DNA from: Spirochaetia bacterium
GTDB lineage: Bacteria > Spirochaetota > Spirochaetia > CADAEX01
DNA: 62,368 nucleotides
Direction: 5' to 3'
Assembly: GCA_024402405.1 (NCBI GenBank)
Contig: JAKSTW010000005.1
Span: 1-62,368 of the forward strand
Under the pieces are notes generated by a model. That model worked only from the letters and a program-made list of their open reading frames with translations, made no database searches and had not been told where the DNA came from. Positions 1-8,497 of the stretch are shown here, piece after piece. A program made the position numbers and the translations under genes. Each line of letters opens with the position of its first letter. The stretch's first letter is position 1.

Positions 1-325
1 GCAACTGGCGTGCAGTCCGTGTCCGCAGTTCTGATGCTCCTGCACCAGTTGGGTCAAGTATCACAGGTATTCCAAGCTCATTGGCTTTTCTGCCGGATAT
101 TGACATGGTGCGGATTGAATTGCTGTTCAATGTTCCCAGATTTATGCACAGTCCCTGACTGATGGATGTGATTTCTGCTGTTTCCTCCGGCTCATCGGCC
201 ATTATCGGAGATGCACCTGCGGCCAGAAGAATATTTGCACAGTCATTGGCAGTGACGTAATTTGTGATGCAATGGATCAGCGGTCTCGTTTTTTTAAGAT
301 TTATAAAATGTTGTTTGAATTGCAT
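1..325 (-). CDS. thiM: Hydroxyethylthiazole kinase ThiM (3' part cut off by window edge)
   Basis: ThiM phosphorylates 4-methyl-5-(2-hydroxyethyl)thiazole, the salvage route to the thiazole half of thiamine. The first 108 residues are visible. They carry the family start PLIHCITNYV, the stretch GASPIMADEPEE, the segment NLGTLNSN and the motif VILDPTGAGAS, all aligned as in known ThiM proteins. The ATG at 325 has an AGGAAG ribosome site inside the end of a TPP riboswitch, so control is by thiamine pyrophosphate. The remaining C-terminal half lies outside the window. The identification is firm because protein and riboswitch agree. Confidence 0.93.
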   Translation of the reverse strand, partial: MQFKQHFINLKKTRPLIHCITNYVTANDCANILLAAGASPIMADEPEETAEITSISQGLCINLGTLNSNSIRTMSISGRKANELGIPVILDPTGAGASELRTRTARQL

Positions 326-330
326 GGTCG

Positions 331-411
331 GCTTCCTACGTCGGCATTATCCGCATCAGGTTTTAGGGTCGAAGCTACGCTTCCTCTCAGCCATTACAGA
401 CAGCTCCCCTG
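331..411 (-). promoter_or_regulatory. TPP (thiamine pyrophosphate) riboswitch upstream of thiM
   Basis: Read on the minus strand the segment holds the conserved TPP-aptamer blocks in order: GGGG, CTGAGA, ACCC, ACCTGAT and GGATAATGCC. The end of the aptamer overlaps the AGGAAG ribosome site of thiM and no T-run terminator lies before the ATG. This suggests control of translation start rather than of termination. Confidence 0.95.
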
Positions 412-419
412 TTAGAAAT

Positions 420-449
420 AATCAAGACACAAAAGAGTGATTTAGTCAA
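420..449 (-). promoter_or_regulatory. Probable promoter of thiM
   Basis: On the minus strand TTGACT (449-444) is followed after 18 bases by TTGATT (425-420). The predicted start near 413 falls right at the 5' edge of the TPP aptamer. The -10 is a weak match. Confidence 0.5.
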
Positions 450-463
450 GTAGAAATAAAAAT

Positions 464-490
464 GCCGGGTTACAGGAGAGAAAACCCGGC
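464..490. repeat. Inverted repeat between thiM and the RNase gene
   Basis: GCCGGGTT (464-471) and AACCCGGC (483-490) form a perfect 8-bp stem around an 11-base loop. Read on the minus strand it is followed by a T-rich stretch and could end antisense transcripts. On the plus strand it sits just before the ribosome site of the next gene. Its role is unknown. Confidence 0.5.
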
Positions 491-514
491 GGATAGTATT
501 TAAAAAGGAGATTC

Positions 515-2485
515 ATGAAAGCAACATTTAATTTCTTTCGCTATTTACAAGAGAAACAAACCACCCGGCAGATAGTTACAAAAAAAATAAAAATTAATTA
601 TATTATTTCAATGATTAAAATTAATTCACTTGTTCTGTATAAATCCAATCCGGCAACAGTGACCGGAACAGAAAACGGAAAGTTTGCCATCAGATATTCA
701 GGCGGAACTCAGAATGTCCGGGAGAACGATATGATCCTTCTTCATGAAGGACCTGTGACTTTTGAGACGGCTATGAATTTCAGTGAAGCTGATCTTGCTG
801 AGCTTCAGGAAGAGATAAAGGATTGCTGGGAACTGCTGAGAAGTGATGATGAGACCAAAGATGCTCCGGCTGGTTTTGCTGATCTGTCATCCCTGTCTGG
901 AAGGATATCAGGAGATGACAGCTGGAAGCTGTATTCAGCTTTGAAGAGTTCGTTGTTTTTCCAACAGGATATGAAAGCTTTTGGAAAGGGACAGCTTGTT
1001 TTCATTCCGCGTACAGAAGAAGAAATTGAAAAAATAAAGAATAAGAATGCTGAGAAAGAACAGGAGGCTCTTCTGCGGGATGCTTTCATACAGCGTCTGA
1101 AGAACAGAAAGCTGCTGCCTGAGGACTCAAGGTTCATGCTGGATGTGGAGGCTCTGGCTCTGGGGAAAAGTGACAGAAGCCGCACTATGCAGGATGCGCA
1201 CCTTCGTCAGAGTCCTGAGAATGCCCACAGAGTCCTGCTGGAGACTGGCATCTGGAATATAAGCAAGAATCCATATCCTATGCGATGGGGCATGAGCATG
1301 AGATCTGCCTCTGCCAGTCTGGATTCTCCTGCTGATGAGGAAAGAATATCTGTAGACGGTGTGGCATGGGCTATAGACAATGAGCATTCCACTGACCCTG
1401 ACGATGCGGTCTGCTTTGATGGAAAATATCTGTGGGTGCATATTGCTGATCCGGCATCAACTGTACAGCCAGATTCTGAGGTGGACAGAAGTGCCAGAAG
1501 CCGTGGTGCCACACTTTATATCCCTGAAGGGGCAGTGCGGATGCTGTGCGAGAAATGTCCTGAGGATTATGCCCTTGGACTGACGGCACCCAGCCGGGCT
1601 CTTTCCTTCAGACTGCTGCTGGATGATGAGGGTAATATAGCTGAATGTCAGGTCATGAAGACATTGGTGAATGTGAGACGGCTGACTTATGCACAGGCAC
1701 AGGAAATGAAGGATTCTTCTGAACTCAAGCCACTTTTTGATATTGCTGCCAGAAATCTGGAGCGCAGGAGAAGATCCGGTGCTGTCTCCATATCCATACC
1801 GGAGGTTAATGTCTGGGTGGACAGAAGCGGAGGTGATGACAGGGTTTGTGTGGAACAGGCTGTCCGCTATGACAGCAGCGAGATGATAAGGGAGATGATG
1901 CTGCTGGCAGGTGAGGGTGCCGCAAAGTTTGCTTTCAGAAACAGTATTCCATTCCCATACATCAGTCAGGAAGCGCCGGAACTGCCAGGTTCTGTACCTG
2001 ATGGACTGGCTGGTGAATTTGCCAGAAGAAAATGCATGAAGCGCAGGATGGTGGGACTGATACCTTCCATGCACTGCAGTCTGGGACTGAGTATGTACAG
2101 CCAGGTGACCAGCCCGCTGCGCCGGTATGGCGACCTGCTGGCACACATGCAGCTGCGGGCTTTCATTGACGGCAGAAACATGCTGGACAGAGATACCATG
2201 CTGCAGATGCTGATGGAGGGTGAGAATGCTGCACAGGCTGCATCCAGAGCCAGCCGGAAAAGTGAGATGCAATGGAAGCTGGTCTATCTCCTGCAGAATC
2301 CGGAATGGACAGGGGAGGCGATCTGTGTGGATCTGAAGCAGAAACTGCCGCTGTGGTTCATACCGTCACTGGGGATGGAGACCAGTTTTGTTGTGTCTGG
2401 CGATATACCGCTGAACGGCACAGTGATGGTCAGAGCCGGAAGGATCGACATACCTGAGCTTCTGGTGGATTTCATGCCGGTGTGA
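515..2485 (+). CDS. RNase II/RNB-family 3'-5' exoribonuclease
   Basis: A processive RNA exonuclease of the RNase II/R superfamily, acting in cytoplasmic RNA turnover. The RNB domain starts near residue 285. An acidic cluster with several Asp residues at 288-299 (DNEHSTDPDDAV) matches the metal-binding motif, followed by VHIADPAS and, near residue 530, SPLRRYGDLLAH. The protein is 656 aa, close to RNase II size. The ATG at 515 has AAGGAG four bases before it, but the first 32 residues look unlike the family; an in-frame ATG at 611 (MIKINSLVLY) is a real alternative without a ribosome site. It is followed by ackA with its own promoter. Confidence 0.85.
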   Translation: MKATFNFFRYLQEKQTTRQIVTKKIKINYIISMIKINSLVLYKSNPATVTGTENGKFAIRYSGGTQNVRENDMILLHEGPVTFETAMNFSEADLAELQEEIKDCWELLRSDDETKDAPAGFADLSSLSGRISGDDSWKLYSALKSSLFFQQDMKAFGKGQLVFIPRTEEEIEKIKNKNAEKEQEALLRDAFIQRLKNRKLLPEDSRFMLDVEALALGKSDRSRTMQDAHLRQSPENAHRVLLETGIWNISKNPYPMRWGMSMRSASASLDSPADEERISVDGVAWAIDNEHSTDPDDAVCFDGKYLWVHIADPASTVQPDSEVDRSARSRGATLYIPEGAVRMLCEKCPEDYALGLTAPSRALSFRLLLDDEGNIAECQVMKTLVNVRRLTYAQAQEMKDSSELKPLFDIAARNLERRRRSGAVSISIPEVNVWVDRSGGDDRVCVEQAVRYDSSEMIREMMLLAGEGAAKFAFRNSIPFPYISQEAPELPGSVPDGLAGEFARRKCMKRRMVGLIPSMHCSLGLSMYSQVTSPLRRYGDLLAHMQLRAFIDGRNMLDRDTMLQMLMEGENAAQAASRASRKSEMQWKLVYLLQNPEWTGEAICVDLKQKLPLWFIPSLGMETSFVVSGDIPLNGTVMVRAGRIDIPELLVDFMPV

Positions 2486-2508
2486 GAACATAATAATTCC
2501 TCTCTGTC

Positions 2509-2537
2509 TTGAACATCCTTGAACATAATAGTATTAT
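2509..2537 (+). promoter_or_regulatory. Promoter of ackA
   Basis: TTGAAC (2509-2514), 17 bases, then TATTAT (2532-2537). The transcript would start near 2544 and carry a small CAGCC-GTCA-GGCTG hairpin (2562-2575) just before the GGAGG ribosome site. Confidence 0.6.
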
Positions 2538-2589
2538 TGTAGAAAATCAGAAAACTTTTTTCAGCCGTCAGGCTGCATTTGGAGGAATA

Positions 2590-3819
2590 ATGAAAATTCT
2601 TGTTATCAACTGTGGTTCAAGCTCACTGAAGTATCAGCTCATTGATATGGAAAATGAGAATGTTCTGGCAAAAGGACTCTGCGAAAGGATCGGAATTGCA
2701 GGTTCTATGCTGACACATAAGGTTCCTGGAAGGGATAATTATGTAGTTGAAAAGGCTATGCCTACACATAAAGAGGCTATTGAGCTTGTAATGGCAGCTC
2801 TGACAGATGCCGCTCACGGCGTCATCGCTTCTACAGACGAGATTACAGCTGTAGGACACCGCGTACTGCATGGCGGAAACACATATACAGAATCGATCAT
2901 CGTAAATGATGCTGTTAAGGCTGTCATCAGAGAGTGCTTCGACCTGGGACCTCTCCACAACCCTGCAAACCTTATGGGTATTGAGGCTTGTGAGGCTGCT
3001 ATGCCTGGAAAGAAGAATGTTGCTGTATTCGACACATCCTTCGGTATGGGTATGGAAGAGAAAGCATATCTGTATGCAATTCCTTATGAGTACTATGAGA
3101 AATATAAAGTACGCCGCTACGGATTCCACGGTACCAGCCATATGTTCGTAAGCCGCGAGGCTATCAAGTTCGGTAATCTGGATCCGAAGAAGGCAAAAGT
3201 TATCGTATGCCACCTTGGAAACGGTGCTTCCGTATCTGCTTCCATCGGAGGAAAATGTGTTGATACATCCATGGGTCTGGCTCCTCTTGAGGGCGTGATC
3301 ATGGGAACACGTTCCGGTGATGTGGATCCTACAATCTTGCAGTTCATCTGCAACCATGAGAAGATCGATGTCAACCAGATGCTGAACATCCTCAACAAGA
3401 AGTCAGGTATCCTTGGTATGTCCGGCGTATCATCAGATTTCCGCGATGTAGGAAAGGCTGCTGCAGAGGGCAACAAGAGAGCACAGGTCGGTCTGGATGC
3501 TTATGACTACAGGATCGCAAAGTATATCGGAGCTTACACAGCAGCAATGAATGGTGTTGATGCCATCTGTTTCACAGCCGGTGTAGGCGAGAATGACAAA
3601 GACTGCCGCAAGAGGATCTGCTCATATCTGGGATATCTGGGAGTTAAGATTGACAGCAGAAGAAACAACGTTCGCGGCGAAGAAAAGATCATTTCTTCCA
3701 ACGATTCAAAAGTAAAAGTCATGCTCATCCCTACAAACGAGGAGCTGGCTATTGCAAGAGAGACACTTGCTCTGACAACTGCAAAACCAAAAAGCAGATG
3801 CAGATGCAAATGCAAATAA
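2590..3819 (+). CDS. ackA: Acetate kinase
   Basis: Interconverts acetyl phosphate + ADP and acetate + ATP, the ATP-yielding last step of acetate fermentation. Family motifs are present: NCGSSSLKYQ at the N-terminus, VGHRVLHGG, AVFDTSFG, RRYGFHGTSH, CHLGNGAS and FTAGVGEN. The ATG at 2590 has GGAGG directly upstream; an open frame runs back to 2509 but is not needed. At 409 aa it is of normal length, except for a cysteine- and lysine-rich last stretch (KSRCRCKCK) that typical AckA proteins lack. Codon choice is narrow, fitting strong expression. It stands alone between a promoter and a clear terminator; no pta gene is nearby. Confidence 0.97.
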   Translation: MKILVINCGSSSLKYQLIDMENENVLAKGLCERIGIAGSMLTHKVPGRDNYVVEKAMPTHKEAIELVMAALTDAAHGVIASTDEITAVGHRVLHGGNTYTESIIVNDAVKAVIRECFDLGPLHNPANLMGIEACEAAMPGKKNVAVFDTSFGMGMEEKAYLYAIPYEYYEKYKVRRYGFHGTSHMFVSREAIKFGNLDPKKAKVIVCHLGNGASVSASIGGKCVDTSMGLAPLEGVIMGTRSGDVDPTILQFICNHEKIDVNQMLNILNKKSGILGMSGVSSDFRDVGKAAAEGNKRAQVGLDAYDYRIAKYIGAYTAAMNGVDAICFTAGVGENDKDCRKRICSYLGYLGVKIDSRRNNVRGEEKIISSNDSKVKVMLIPTNEELAIARETLALTTAKPKSRCRCKCK

Positions 3820-3843
3820 TTGATTTCAGCTAATCTGATATCG

Positions 3844-3870
3844 AAGTCCTCCGCAAGGGGGACTTTTTTT
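3844..3870 (+). terminator. Rho-independent terminator after ackA
   Basis: A 9-bp stem (3844-3852 with 3857-3865, one T-G pair) closes a GCAA tetraloop, and a run of T follows directly. Confidence 0.9.
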
Positions 3871-3908
3871 ATTTTATGTGATGTTTGATTCTGCATGAAA
3901 TACACAAT

Positions 3909-3937
3909 TTGACTGTATATATTTTTTATAATACTAT
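3909..3937 (+). promoter_or_regulatory. Promoter of the acyltransferase fusion gene
   Basis: TTGACT (3909-3914), 17 bases, TACTAT (3932-3937). A TATAAT at 3927-3932 also exists but would leave only 12 bases of spacing. Confidence 0.55.
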
Positions 3938-3960
3938 TCAGATATTGGGGTGAGATATTC

Positions 3961-6417
3961 ATGGGAAGACAGAACAGGGATTTTGCTGTTGATCTTTTAC
4001 GTGGGTTTGGAATAATTCTGATGATCTTCGGTCATGTGCATACATGCAGAAGGTTTGACATCTGGATCCATGGTTTTCATATGCCTCTGTTCTTCATCAT
4101 TTCAGGATATATGTTTTCTCCCGAGATATCATCATTTACAGCTTTTATAAAAAGAAAATTTACTAGGCTGATTGTGCCTTATATCGGATTTACTGTTGTC
4201 AATTTTCTTTTCTGCTTTATATTCATCCCCAAAGACAGAATAGATATTTTTCAGAAATTCTTTCATTTTCTGTTCAGACCCAATGTGGGTCAGATATCTG
4301 CCGGGACTGCTGTATGGTTTCTGCCGGCTCTGTTCTGGACTGTCCTGTTTTTTTATATTATTGTCAGACTTTGCCACGACAGAATATTTCTTGTGCTGCC
4401 GCTTTCTGCACTGGCAGGATTGTTCGGTACATGGTTGCCACAGTCTGGTATTTTTCTGCCGCTGACTTTATCTCACGGCCTTACAGGAGTGGCTTTCTGT
4501 GGAACTGGCTATGGACTGCGCAGATTTTATCTGAGATATGGAGAGCATATCCCGAAGAGCTCAGGAAAAGTATTTTTTCAGATTCTTATAAGTATTATTC
4601 TGCTGTTTCTGTTCTATCGTCTTATCCGTTTTAATCATATGGTGAATTTCCGTACGGAAAATTATCAGAATGTTTTTCTGACCTTTTTCAATGCAGTAGG
4701 GACTGCTGTTCTTTTATGGAGCATTGCCGTATCTGTTGAAAATATTGTCATGAAAAACAATGTTCTGAAGATCATTTCCAAACCTCTTTCTCAGGTCGGT
4801 GCCAATACGATGCTCTATCTTTGTCTGAATCAGATGATCATACTGGTTCTGTATAAACTGATACTGCATGGTGTAAAACAGTATAACAGACTGTGGGATA
4901 TATTTATCGGACTTGTGACAGTTGCTGTATGTTATATTCTGGTGCTGCTTAAAAAGCATACATGGAAATTTACTGTGAAGCAGACTTTAGGTATCGTGCT
5001 TTCACTGTTGGTTGTATTTATGGTCACTGTTACTGTCTGTGGAAAACAGTACAGAATCACAGATATTATAAGCGTAGATCAGAAATATGACGAAGATATA
5101 TCTCTGCTGCGTATAAGAGATATGATGAATGAGAATCTGAAATATGCTCTTAATACATGGTGGAATGAACTGAAACCCTATTCGTTCAGCAAGGACAGCA
5201 ATATAAGAGGCAGTAAGAAGCTGACGCCTGAGCAGATGATTCTGGCTGAAGAAAGTCAGAAGACTTTCATCCACTGGAAGGAACAGGATTACCTCCTGAT
5301 CAATCTGAATAAAGATATTAAACGGGCCGAGCAGGGTATCCGTCCCCTCGGACATCTGTGCTATATGCTGGCGGTGGCAATCAGATTTGACTATTATGAT
5401 GAAAAAATTGTTGGAATTTCTGCTTCTGATGCTGAGAAAATGCTTTTCCTGCTTATGCGGACAGGAGCTAAGATGCATAAGGATGGCAAATGGGGAAATA
5501 CCTGGCAGAGTGCTCTGTGGGCAGAAAATATAGGATTCGCCGGATATCTTCTGTGGGATGAGCTTTCGGCTGAGGACCGGGAGCTGATTACAGAAATGGT
5601 GCTTGGAGAAGCAGATACTATTCTGAATAGGTATGATATTCCATACTATAAAGACAGAAGTGGAAATGTTGTTTATAAAGGTGATACAAAAGGTGAGGAG
5701 ATTGCATGGAATTCCAAAATTCTGGCTCTGGCCGTATGTATGTATCCAGAACATCCTGATGTGTCCAGATGGCAGGATAAGCTTATCAAAATGCTCATTG
5801 CATCGACAGCTGCTCCATCTTCATTATCTGATAAAAGAAATATAGATGGCATTATTCCCTCTGATTTTTTGAATGGTTCTAATATTAATACTGATGGAAC
5901 TGTGATTAATCATAACCGCTGTCACCTGGATTATATGACGACTATTGTTCAGGAGATGGCTGATACAGAGGTACTTTTCAAAATCGCTGGCCTTCCTTCT
6001 CTTGAAGCCGCCACATACAATGTGGACAAAATTTATAATGCCATGGTGAATGTTGATCTGGGCTCATATGATCGAGATAAGGCAGGGCATCACTTTTATG
6101 AAAGAGATTTTTGGGGACGCCCGACTGCAGGTCTGAATATGCCTGGAAAATCAGACTGGGGTGGAAAATGGTATGCTAGCTGTTATCTGACTGATGTTTA
6201 TGCGAATGTGATGGGAATGGATCCCATGCTGCCTGAAAAATCAAGTGCGTCCCAATGGCAGAAAGTTCATTTTATTCAGCTTGAGAAGATGATGCGCCGC
6301 AATCCGGATGGAAATTTTTTTGTTGATGGTGAGAATAATTTTGTCTCAGGGGAATTTTTCCAGATGCACAATGTCACCAAGGCCTATCTTCTGCAGATAC
6401 TGAAAAAACATGAATGA
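3961..6417 (+). CDS. Acyltransferase-3 membrane protein fused to a large helical C-terminal domain
   Basis: Residues 1-345 are an acyltransferase family 3 (OafA/YrhL type) membrane domain. It opens with DLLRGFGIILMIFGHVH, whose His is the usual catalytic one, and has about ten hydrophobic segments. Such proteins O-acylate exported sugars or envelope polymers. A further membrane segment near 345-362 is followed by about 450 soluble residues, presumably outside the membrane, rich in Trp and Tyr (for example WGNTWQSALWAENIGFAGYLLW). The pattern resembles an alpha/alpha-toroid of the polysaccharide lyase or glycosidase kind, but I cannot assign a family. The fusion suggests a protein that both binds or cuts and acylates a surface polysaccharide. 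It is monocistronic and convergent with the SPL-like gene. Confidence 0.7.
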   Translation: MGRQNRDFAVDLLRGFGIILMIFGHVHTCRRFDIWIHGFHMPLFFIISGYMFSPEISSFTAFIKRKFTRLIVPYIGFTVVNFLFCFIFIPKDRIDIFQKFFHFLFRPNVGQISAGTAVWFLPALFWTVLFFYIIVRLCHDRIFLVLPLSALAGLFGTWLPQSGIFLPLTLSHGLTGVAFCGTGYGLRRFYLRYGEHIPKSSGKVFFQILISIILLFLFYRLIRFNHMVNFRTENYQNVFLTFFNAVGTAVLLWSIAVSVENIVMKNNVLKIISKPLSQVGANTMLYLCLNQMIILVLYKLILHGVKQYNRLWDIFIGLVTVAVCYILVLLKKHTWKFTVKQTLGIVLSLLVVFMVTVTVCGKQYRITDIISVDQKYDEDISLLRIRDMMNENLKYALNTWWNELKPYSFSKDSNIRGSKKLTPEQMILAEESQKTFIHWKEQDYLLINLNKDIKRAEQGIRPLGHLCYMLAVAIRFDYYDEKIVGISASDAEKMLFLLMRTGAKMHKDGKWGNTWQSALWAENIGFAGYLLWDELSAEDRELITEMVLGEADTILNRYDIPYYKDRSGNVVYKGDTKGEEIAWNSKILALAVCMYPEHPDVSRWQDKLIKMLIASTAAPSSLSDKRNIDGIIPSDFLNGSNINTDGTVINHNRCHLDYMTTIVQEMADTEVLFKIAGLPSLEAATYNVDKIYNAMVNVDLGSYDRDKAGHHFYERDFWGRPTAGLNMPGKSDWGGKWYASCYLTDVYANVMGMDPMLPEKSSASQWQKVHFIQLEKMMRRNPDGNFFVDGENNFVSGEFFQMHNVTKAYLLQILKKHE

Positions 6418-6445
6418 TTTCAGAATCTATCTGCGGCTGAAAAGA

Positions 6446-7570
6446 TCAGTTTTTCCTTATATGTTTCCGTACGCCGTTTATATGCTGGAAAATAGAAAAA
6501 TTATTCTTTGACTTCAGAGGTGCAGCACCGAACACATTGTTCCAGACAGTTCTGCTCTCCATGCACATATAGACTGGAACACAGTCCAGAGGTGACAGCT
6601 GCTGCCGCATGAATGAGAGGATGTTCTCCCGCTCATGCTGTATGTATCGGTATTTGTTGTCAGCACATCTGACGAACTCATCCAGCAGGTATGGCACATA
6701 TCCTGACGGGGATTCTTCTTCCATTTTTTCTTTCAGCCGGGCAGAGTACCTGATGGTTCCCAGACTGATCCAGCTGATTTTCTCTTTTGGAAATTCCAAC
6801 AGCCTGGCTGCTGTCCTGGCATAAAGATTTTCCCAGTCTTTCACTGCTATGATGGGGTCGAAGTGAAATGCAACATTGAATCCTGCATCTACAGCCTTTC
6901 TGGCAGCCTCCAGTCTCATATCCAATGAGAATGTGTCAGTCTCCTGTTCCTGTATGATCTCCGGAGGATTGACAGAGAAACCTATGACTGCGTTTCCTTT
7001 GTGCTTTATATCCAGCAGATGATCTACGAATGGAGTCTTGGTCTTCATCTCGAAGAATATGTTCGGATATGATGAAAGTTCCTGTACGAATATTTCTGAC
7101 ATTCTGAACATCGGGTCGAACTGCAGGGAATCTCCTGTCTCTCCGGTACCTGCCCGCACTGTTCTGTCCGGGTTCTGTGCTGCTATGCTCTTTATCTGCT
7201 GTATGGATGGCATGGGGTCCGCATAGACTGTCACCGGAGCAAAGTTCAGATAGCTTTTCATGATGCAGTAGGAACATCCGAGTGTACATCCCAGGTAAAG
7301 GTCTGCAGTCAGGTAGTTACAGCACATGTGTCCCTTGCTGCCAGGGCATTTTCCGACGGTCTTTCCCCTTGGTGAAGTTATGAGCAGTGTGTCCCGGTTC
7401 ATATGCTCAGGCGGTATGATATCCTTGCTGCGTATGATGCTGCAGGGCAGATGCCCCAGATATGATATGGCATTCCTGGTTGCCCGATAATTCTCAGCAT
7501 CCTGAGTGATATAAACTCTTTTAAAAATGTTCTTATAGTAATCAGAGTAATTTGAAAAGCTGGTCTGCAC
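6446..7570 (-). CDS. Radical SAM protein of the spore photoproduct lyase-like family
   Basis: The 374-aa protein has a radical SAM iron-sulfur motif C95-x3-C99-x2-C102 in LGCTLGCSYC, followed by the SPL-like stretch IMKSYLNFAPVTVYAD. An EMKTKT motif and a FHFDPI motif are also typical of this family. True spore photoproduct lyase repairs UV-made thymine dimers in endospores. Spirochaetes do not make spores, so the substrate here is unknown; DNA repair is only an inference. The start overlaps the end of the ParB-like gene by 29 bases, so the two are one operon. Confidence 0.8.
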   Translation of the reverse strand: MQTSFSNYSDYYKNIFKRVYITQDAENYRATRNAISYLGHLPCSIIRSKDIIPPEHMNRDTLLITSPRGKTVGKCPGSKGHMCCNYLTADLYLGCTLGCSYCIMKSYLNFAPVTVYADPMPSIQQIKSIAAQNPDRTVRAGTGETGDSLQFDPMFRMSEIFVQELSSYPNIFFEMKTKTPFVDHLLDIKHKGNAVIGFSVNPPEIIQEQETDTFSLDMRLEAARKAVDAGFNVAFHFDPIIAVKDWENLYARTAARLLEFPKEKISWISLGTIRYSARLKEKMEEESPSGYVPYLLDEFVRCADNKYRYIQHERENILSFMRQQLSPLDCVPVYMCMESRTVWNNVFGAAPLKSKNNFSIFQHINGVRKHIRKN

Positions 7571-8414
7571 TTTCTTTCACTTTCTCCAATGTCCTTATTA
7601 TTCTTTCCAGCTGGGTTACACTCTTTATCTGGAATCTGGCGGTAAAGCCGGATCCCTCAAATCCCTGTGGGGCTTCCAGAGTTATGCCGGAACCTTTCAC
7701 TGTTGAGCTTACATAGTTGCTGAAAGCCTCTTTCATGCTCTCCATCTTTGGATAACGGATTTTTGCCGCAGATTCCCCGGGGTTGTCAGCATCTGCGATA
7801 TCTCTGGTCAGCCTGATGCATTCATCCTGTGTCAGACCGTCCCTTCTGGATATCTCAAGTATCTCCTTCAGTATTATGCGGCGTGAGCTGTATGAGATCT
7901 TTCCGCATCTGAAAATGATGTCAAAAACTTCTGCCGGCAGATCTTTCATAAGCACTGCTGTCTTTATATCAATAAGATTTTCATCAATTCCATCTTTGAC
8001 TGTCTCCGGCAGAGTGTCATATTTGTCTGTATATATTGTAAAATCACCCTCATCCTGAATTTCTGCGGATATCATGGAGATGTGATCTTCCAGGTGGTTT
8101 TTTCTTATATATGCCAGCACCGCACTTTTTTCGCTGAAAGAAAAGTTGTTTTTCCTGTTCTGGAGACGCAGTGCTGCCAGAAGGTTTTCCAGCGGATTTT
8201 CAGCGACCAGATGGCACCACAGCTTGCTTATGCCGGCTTTTTCTGCGCTTTCAATAAGGTCGTTTCCCCAGATTATGCTGTTTTCTGTGATTACCGGAGG
8301 CTGATAATATCCTTCCGACACCAGGATTTCTGTTTCTTCCTGATTCCGTGAAATATATTTCCTGAAAGGAATAAAAGGTTCTTTGGGTAAATTTATTATG
8401 TTATAAAGTTCCAT
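7542..8414 (-). CDS. ParB N-terminal-like protein paired with the SPL-like gene
   Basis: A 290-aa protein. The ATG at 8414 has a TAGGAT ribosome-site-like element; an open frame continues further upstream to 8564 but would cross the divergent hom promoter. The first 100 residues (start MELYNIINLPKEPF, then PPVITENSIIWGNDLIESAEKAG and NPLENLLAALRLQNR) resemble the ParB/sulfiredoxin-fold domain that binds nucleotide or DNA. The rest is helical and unassigned. It is translationally coupled to the radical SAM gene. There is no parA nearby, so a chromosome-partition role is unlikely; a DNA-linked role together with its partner is an inference. Confidence 0.55.
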   Translation of the reverse strand: MELYNIINLPKEPFIPFRKYISRNQEETEILVSEGYYQPPVITENSIIWGNDLIESAEKAGISKLWCHLVAENPLENLLAALRLQNRKNNFSFSEKSAVLAYIRKNHLEDHISMISAEIQDEGDFTIYTDKYDTLPETVKDGIDENLIDIKTAVLMKDLPAEVFDIIFRCGKISYSSRRIILKEILEISRRDGLTQDECIRLTRDIADADNPGESAAKIRYPKMESMKEAFSNYVSSTVKGSGITLEAPQGFEGSGFTARFQIKSVTQLERIIRTLEKVKESADQLFKLL

Positions 8415-8441
8415 TATTAATAATCCTACCAAAAAATATAG

Positions 8442-8470
8442 TTTACTCCAAGTGTTTTTTCTGATATAAT
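8442..8470 (+). promoter_or_regulatory. Promoter of the hom operon
   Basis: TTTACT (8442-8447), 17 bases, TATAAT (8465-8470), directly upstream of hom and within the 83-base divergent region. Confidence 0.7.
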
Positions 8471-8497
8471 AATTCCAAATATTTAAAGGAACTGAAA

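Noticed and set aside
1457-2272. Long open frame (271 codons) on the minus strand
   Set aside because: It lies wholly inside the RNase gene on the other strand, has no recognisable motif, and its amino acid make-up is that of an antisense shadow.
5002-5754. Open frame of 250 codons on the minus strand
   Set aside because: Antisense to the acyltransferase fusion gene, without a ribosome site or motif.
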